Assembly (NCBI GenBank): GCA_026168455.1
Contig: CM047431.1
Coordinates: 26,072,965-26,136,964, forward strand
From: Theocolax elegans
Lineage: Eukaryota > Arthropoda > Insecta > Hymenoptera > Cerocephalidae
Length of the DNA: 64,000 nucleotides
Direction of reading: 5' to 3'
Both the position numbers and the translations under genes were made by a program. The notes under the pieces are model-generated. The model was not told the origin of the DNA. It ran no database searches and was given only the letters and a program-made list of their open reading frames with translations. Positions within the stretch are counted from its first letter, which is position 1. Each line of letters opens with the position of its first letter. This document shows positions 60,857 to 64,000 of the stretch, piece after piece.

Positions 60857-61579
60857 CTTTACAGGACAAATTTGTTGACTCGCTCTCGCCCATGCTCATC
60901 GGCATCTCCAGTCGAGCGCTGTAAAGATTTAATCCATAATTAGTGGACCGGTTTAGACCATATGGGTGTCAAGAACAGAGCGATGTCTCTTCCCTCGCCA
61001 AGTAATTGCCTAACAGTCTTGTCTTTAAGAAGATGAGCCTTTTCAATAACTAGATCACGCGCTGACACAGATGACAGTCTAAAAACCAGGCCTTTACTGG
61101 AGGGGGAAGAGTGCTGAAGTGACGTGACCTGCGTTGAGTTAGGTGACCTGATAGACGATGAGTACGATCCAGGAATATTATTTTCAACATGAGAGGTTTA
61201 AGAAACCACAGGTAATAATCAATAACCAGAAGCCTCGTTGTTTAATAAAGTCAAGTCGTCCGGCAGGCCACGTACCAACATCTTACAGCTGTCTTTCTGC
61301 ACTAAGTAAACCCGAACTCGGGGTCCCCGCACGCTCCAAACAATAAACTCTCAGGTCAGACGCACAATCCTCGAGTTTCTTGGCCCTTACTTTTCCACCC
61401 GATCGTCACGCACATGAAGTGATTCGATGCGGTCCATTTGATACTCGACACGCTCGGTCAGCGCTGTTACCGAATGCGTGATATTCGAGAGAGTCGAGCA
61501 TCACACACAATCACGCAAGCTGCGCGAAAATAATCCGTCCAAGTCGCAGAAATACGAGAGTGTCACATCTCCGGGAAAC
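60857..61579. other. No gene seen; GC-richer unassigned block
   Basis: Moderate GC content without a coding frame worth naming. It could be UTR or LTR debris; no matching ends found. Confidence 0.35.
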
Positions 61580-62177
61580 GGATTTTTACCAAACTCTAGA
61601 ATATGTTTACTATTATAAAAATATGAAGAAAGCTAGAGTTTTTACTCTAACGCTCTTTTTTACGATAGATATAAGTAACGAAAAATTTCGCCAAAAAAGC
61701 CTTTGACTTTGATCATTTATAACTCAAAAACAAATAAAGATAGATACTCAAACTTCAGTTCAGAAGAAAATTGAAATCGAGTAGATTGGATCTAAGAACA
61801 AGAAACTTAAATATCTTGATTTGATTAACAGTTATGAAAAAAACGATTTTGATGACTATTTTAAATTAAAAAATTTAATCATTTTTTAGGCCAAATTGTC
61901 TTCTTATTTCTTATTTTTATATTTGCATAACTTTTGACCAAATCAAGATATTTAAGCTCCTTTTTTAAATACAATCTACTCGATTTTAGATTTTTTTTAA
62001 ACGTAAGTTTGAGTATCTGCCTCTATTTGTTTTTGAGTTATAAATGATCAAAGTATTTTTGCCAAATTTTTTCGTTTTTTGCTTATATCTAGCGTAAAAA
62101 AGAGAGTTAGAGTCTAAAACTCTGGATTTCTTCTTTTTTTTTAGTAGTAAACATATCCTAGAGTTTAGTAAAGATTC
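61580..62177. mobile_element. Foldback (palindromic) element, about 600 bp
   Basis: Left arm 61,580-61,870 and right arm about 61,890-62,177 are complementary: ACTCTAGAATATGTTTACTA with ACTCTAGGATATGTTTACTA, GATCATTTATAACTCAAAAA with its complement, AAATATCTTGATTTG with CAAATCAAGATATTT. Almost no spacer. No coding capacity. Confidence 0.75.
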
Positions 62178-62729
62178 GATTCGTTTTCTTATTCTACATG
62201 GACACAGTACAGCTTTGACTTGCGTGTGATCGTGTAATTAAAACAAGTTCGTGGCATCGTTTACATAGTGATGCTTGAATCTTTGTCGAATATGGTATGG
62301 TATTGTTTAAGTGCAAGTACTGTAGCTTTTAGCTCACGCAGATTAATTTAAATTTACTAAATATATTGCTAGCATTGCATGTATCTCATACACATCGGCA
62401 AAGTTCACAACGAAGAGATAGATTTTGATACTTCTGTCTATTGACAGAACGCAGGCTGCTACCTTAAGTTTAGCGTTTACTCGTGCATCAATTTTTTAAG
62501 CAGTTCAAGATTATACAAGTAAGCAAGAGTTGATTAAATTTTTCACAACTGAAACGTTCATTGCAGTGCTTTCACGTGTTGATAAAAGTATTACATCTGC
62601 CTAGATTATCAACAAAGTTAAGTAATAATATTAGTGCGTCCGCACGATTTGGTTTCTAATCTAGAGTTATTCGGATCAGAAAATCTAACCTAAAAACACT
62701 GGTCTTACAGTTACTGTGAACGCACTATT
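62178..62729. other. No gene seen
   Basis: AT-rich sequence between the foldback element and the LINE fragment. Nothing recognisable. Confidence 0.4.
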
Positions 62730-63910
62730 AATGATGCCTGGCCATGAATTTCTGTCGGTAAGGAGTTCCATAGATGCGCACCTTAGACCTGAAGGGAGCG
62801 TTTACCAGTCTCAGTACGAGTTCCGTTGTGACCTCCTTTACAGAACTCCGGGAGCACATCTAGAATAGAAACTTTCTAGATATGCCGGAACTCGCATCGC
62901 ATAATTATGTGAATAAATAGCCCCGGGAACATCTGTGGGGGTCACGGGATCATCTCTCCTAATACCACGAACAGAACGCACAAAAGTATTTTGTAAAATC
63001 TGTAGTCGGTTTCGAATTTCTTGTGAAGCTGCAGCATGTCTAATGATTAATAATCTATGTGGGGAAACAACAGCGCCTCGGCGTTGTTCTAAGAGTCTGA
63101 GTGGTGTATTTACTAAAAAATCGTAGACTATATAACCTTCTATATACTTTTATTGTAATATTATCCACATTCAGCTTCCAAGATAGCTGCGAATCCAAAA
63201 CCACACCGTCTCAGAACCCTCTCCACGACTACCATGGATGTAGAAATCCCAACAAAATTTACGGCAATCAAACAATATAGATTGAGTCTTGAAGGCGATA
63301 AGTTTGAGTGAGGCGTACACAGCCCGAACTAAAGTCAAATAGTCAAATGTCGGCGAGTTGGAGCATGAATTTAGCCACAATAAGGTAAACCTACAGAACC
63401 CCATTTACCTTAGACGGTCGACTAAACGAGTAGGAGATATTGTGTCAAACGCCTTGCTAAATTCGAAAAAAAGGAGTATTGTAACAAGTTTTTGGTCAAT
63501 CCCTGTACGTATGTCTTCTGTCAACTTAAGCAAAGCGGTTTCTGTTGAGTGGTATGGTCTAAATCCGGTTTGCATAGGGTCTATAAGTAAGCGTGATTGC
63601 AGAAACTCCTGCAGCTGGTTTAAGGCAATTTTCTCTAAAACCTTAGATAGGAAACATAAGAGTGCAATTGGTCTGAAATCAGAAAGTGATGATGGTGTTT
63701 TGCACTTTTTCAAGGGGATAATATGAGCCTTCTGCCAGAGATTAAGGAAAATGTTTGTCAAAAAAGAATTAAATATTTTGACAAGAAAATTACCAATAAC
63801 ACGTAAGAACACGAATACAACACCTTGCAGTATGCCGTCCGCCCCACAGACCTGCGAGAAGAAATGCGAGATCGCCAAGACAACATCATTTATATTATTC
63901 TCTTTAAGAG
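62730..63910 (-). pseudogene. LINE reverse transcriptase fragment (jockey/CR1-like)
   Basis: The 157-aa frame 63,405-63,878 has LNLWQKAHIIPLKKCKTPSS, SDFRPIALLCFLSKVLEKIA and FFEFSKAFDTISPTRLVDRL. Further left, after loss of the active-site region, QLSWKLNVDN-type, YRRLYSLRFF and, near 62,740-62,790, KVRIYGTPYRQKFMARH continue the C-terminal part in changing frames. It is a different family from the copy at 24.5-27 kb, judging by its motifs. Confidence 0.75.
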
Positions 63911-64000
63911 GACGTCGAAGCTAGCATTTTTACCATCAGAGTAACTCTACCTAATGGCACATATTCGCAATCAGTTTCACACTATTCTTCGTTATTTGCT

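Noticed and set aside
1..64000. CRISPR arrays, bacterial promoters, ribosomal RNA
   Set aside because: No regularly spaced short repeats with unique spacers, no prokaryotic gene organisation and no rRNA-like sequence seen.

Overview
The window is eukaryotic and built almost entirely of transposable elements. There are no bacterial operons; several reading frames are spliced, and the base composition is AT-rich with GC-rich LTR islands. The families present (Ty3/gypsy, CR1/L2/jockey-type LINEs, tRNA-derived SINE, Polinton/Maverick, foldback elements) suit an insect or other arthropod. The species cannot be told from the sequence. No complete host gene is evident; one terminal exon (31,211-31,414) is the best host-gene candidate.

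Layout. 1-15.7 kb: a Ty3/gypsy retrotransposon (gag in two frames, intact pol) whose 3' UTR is interrupted by a minus-strand LINE (about 6,797-14,195). The LINE has ORF1 (PHD-like finger and zinc knuckles), an endonuclease/RT ORF2 containing an exact 1,245-bp in-frame tandem duplication, and a third ORF overlapping the RT stop. A polypurine tract and LTR follow at 14.3-15.6 kb. 15.8-28.3 kb: decayed LINE copies on both strands, LTR and gag remnants, and a solo LTR (21,195-22,360, 4-bp TSD). 28.3-32.9 kb: AT-rich sequence with a tRNA-derived SINE, diverged tandem repeats and the lone exon.

32,919-49,811: a structurally complete Polinton/Maverick (16,893 bp), with terminal inverted repeats and a perfect 6-bp target-site duplication (AACGTA). 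All its genes lie on the minus strand, tightly packed or overlapping, in the order: multi-exon accessory gene, protein-primed DNA polymerase B, packaging ATPase, small virion-like proteins, phospholipase A2, DD35E integrase with chromodomain, minor capsid, basic capsid-associated protein, major capsid, an unidentified conserved protein, adenain-like protease, and an unknown 262-aa protein. Together these encode replication, integration and virion formation. The major capsid and polymerase genes each carry a single-base frameshift, and one virion-like gene has a premature stop, so this copy looks intact in structure but broken in coding.

The most novel item is the accessory gene at the polymerase end (46,682-48,106, minus). 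It has five exons, all joined in phase 1. The last three are diverged duplicates, and two of them encode SUMO-interacting-motif-like cores followed by acidic/serine tails.

49.8-64 kb: microsatellites, three separate large palindromic (foldback) elements, a second solo LTR, a possible Helitron end, a related LINE ORF1 remnant and more LINE RT fragments. The largest palindrome (57.2-60.9 kb) carries a tRNA-like Pol III unit with a T-run terminator in each arm.
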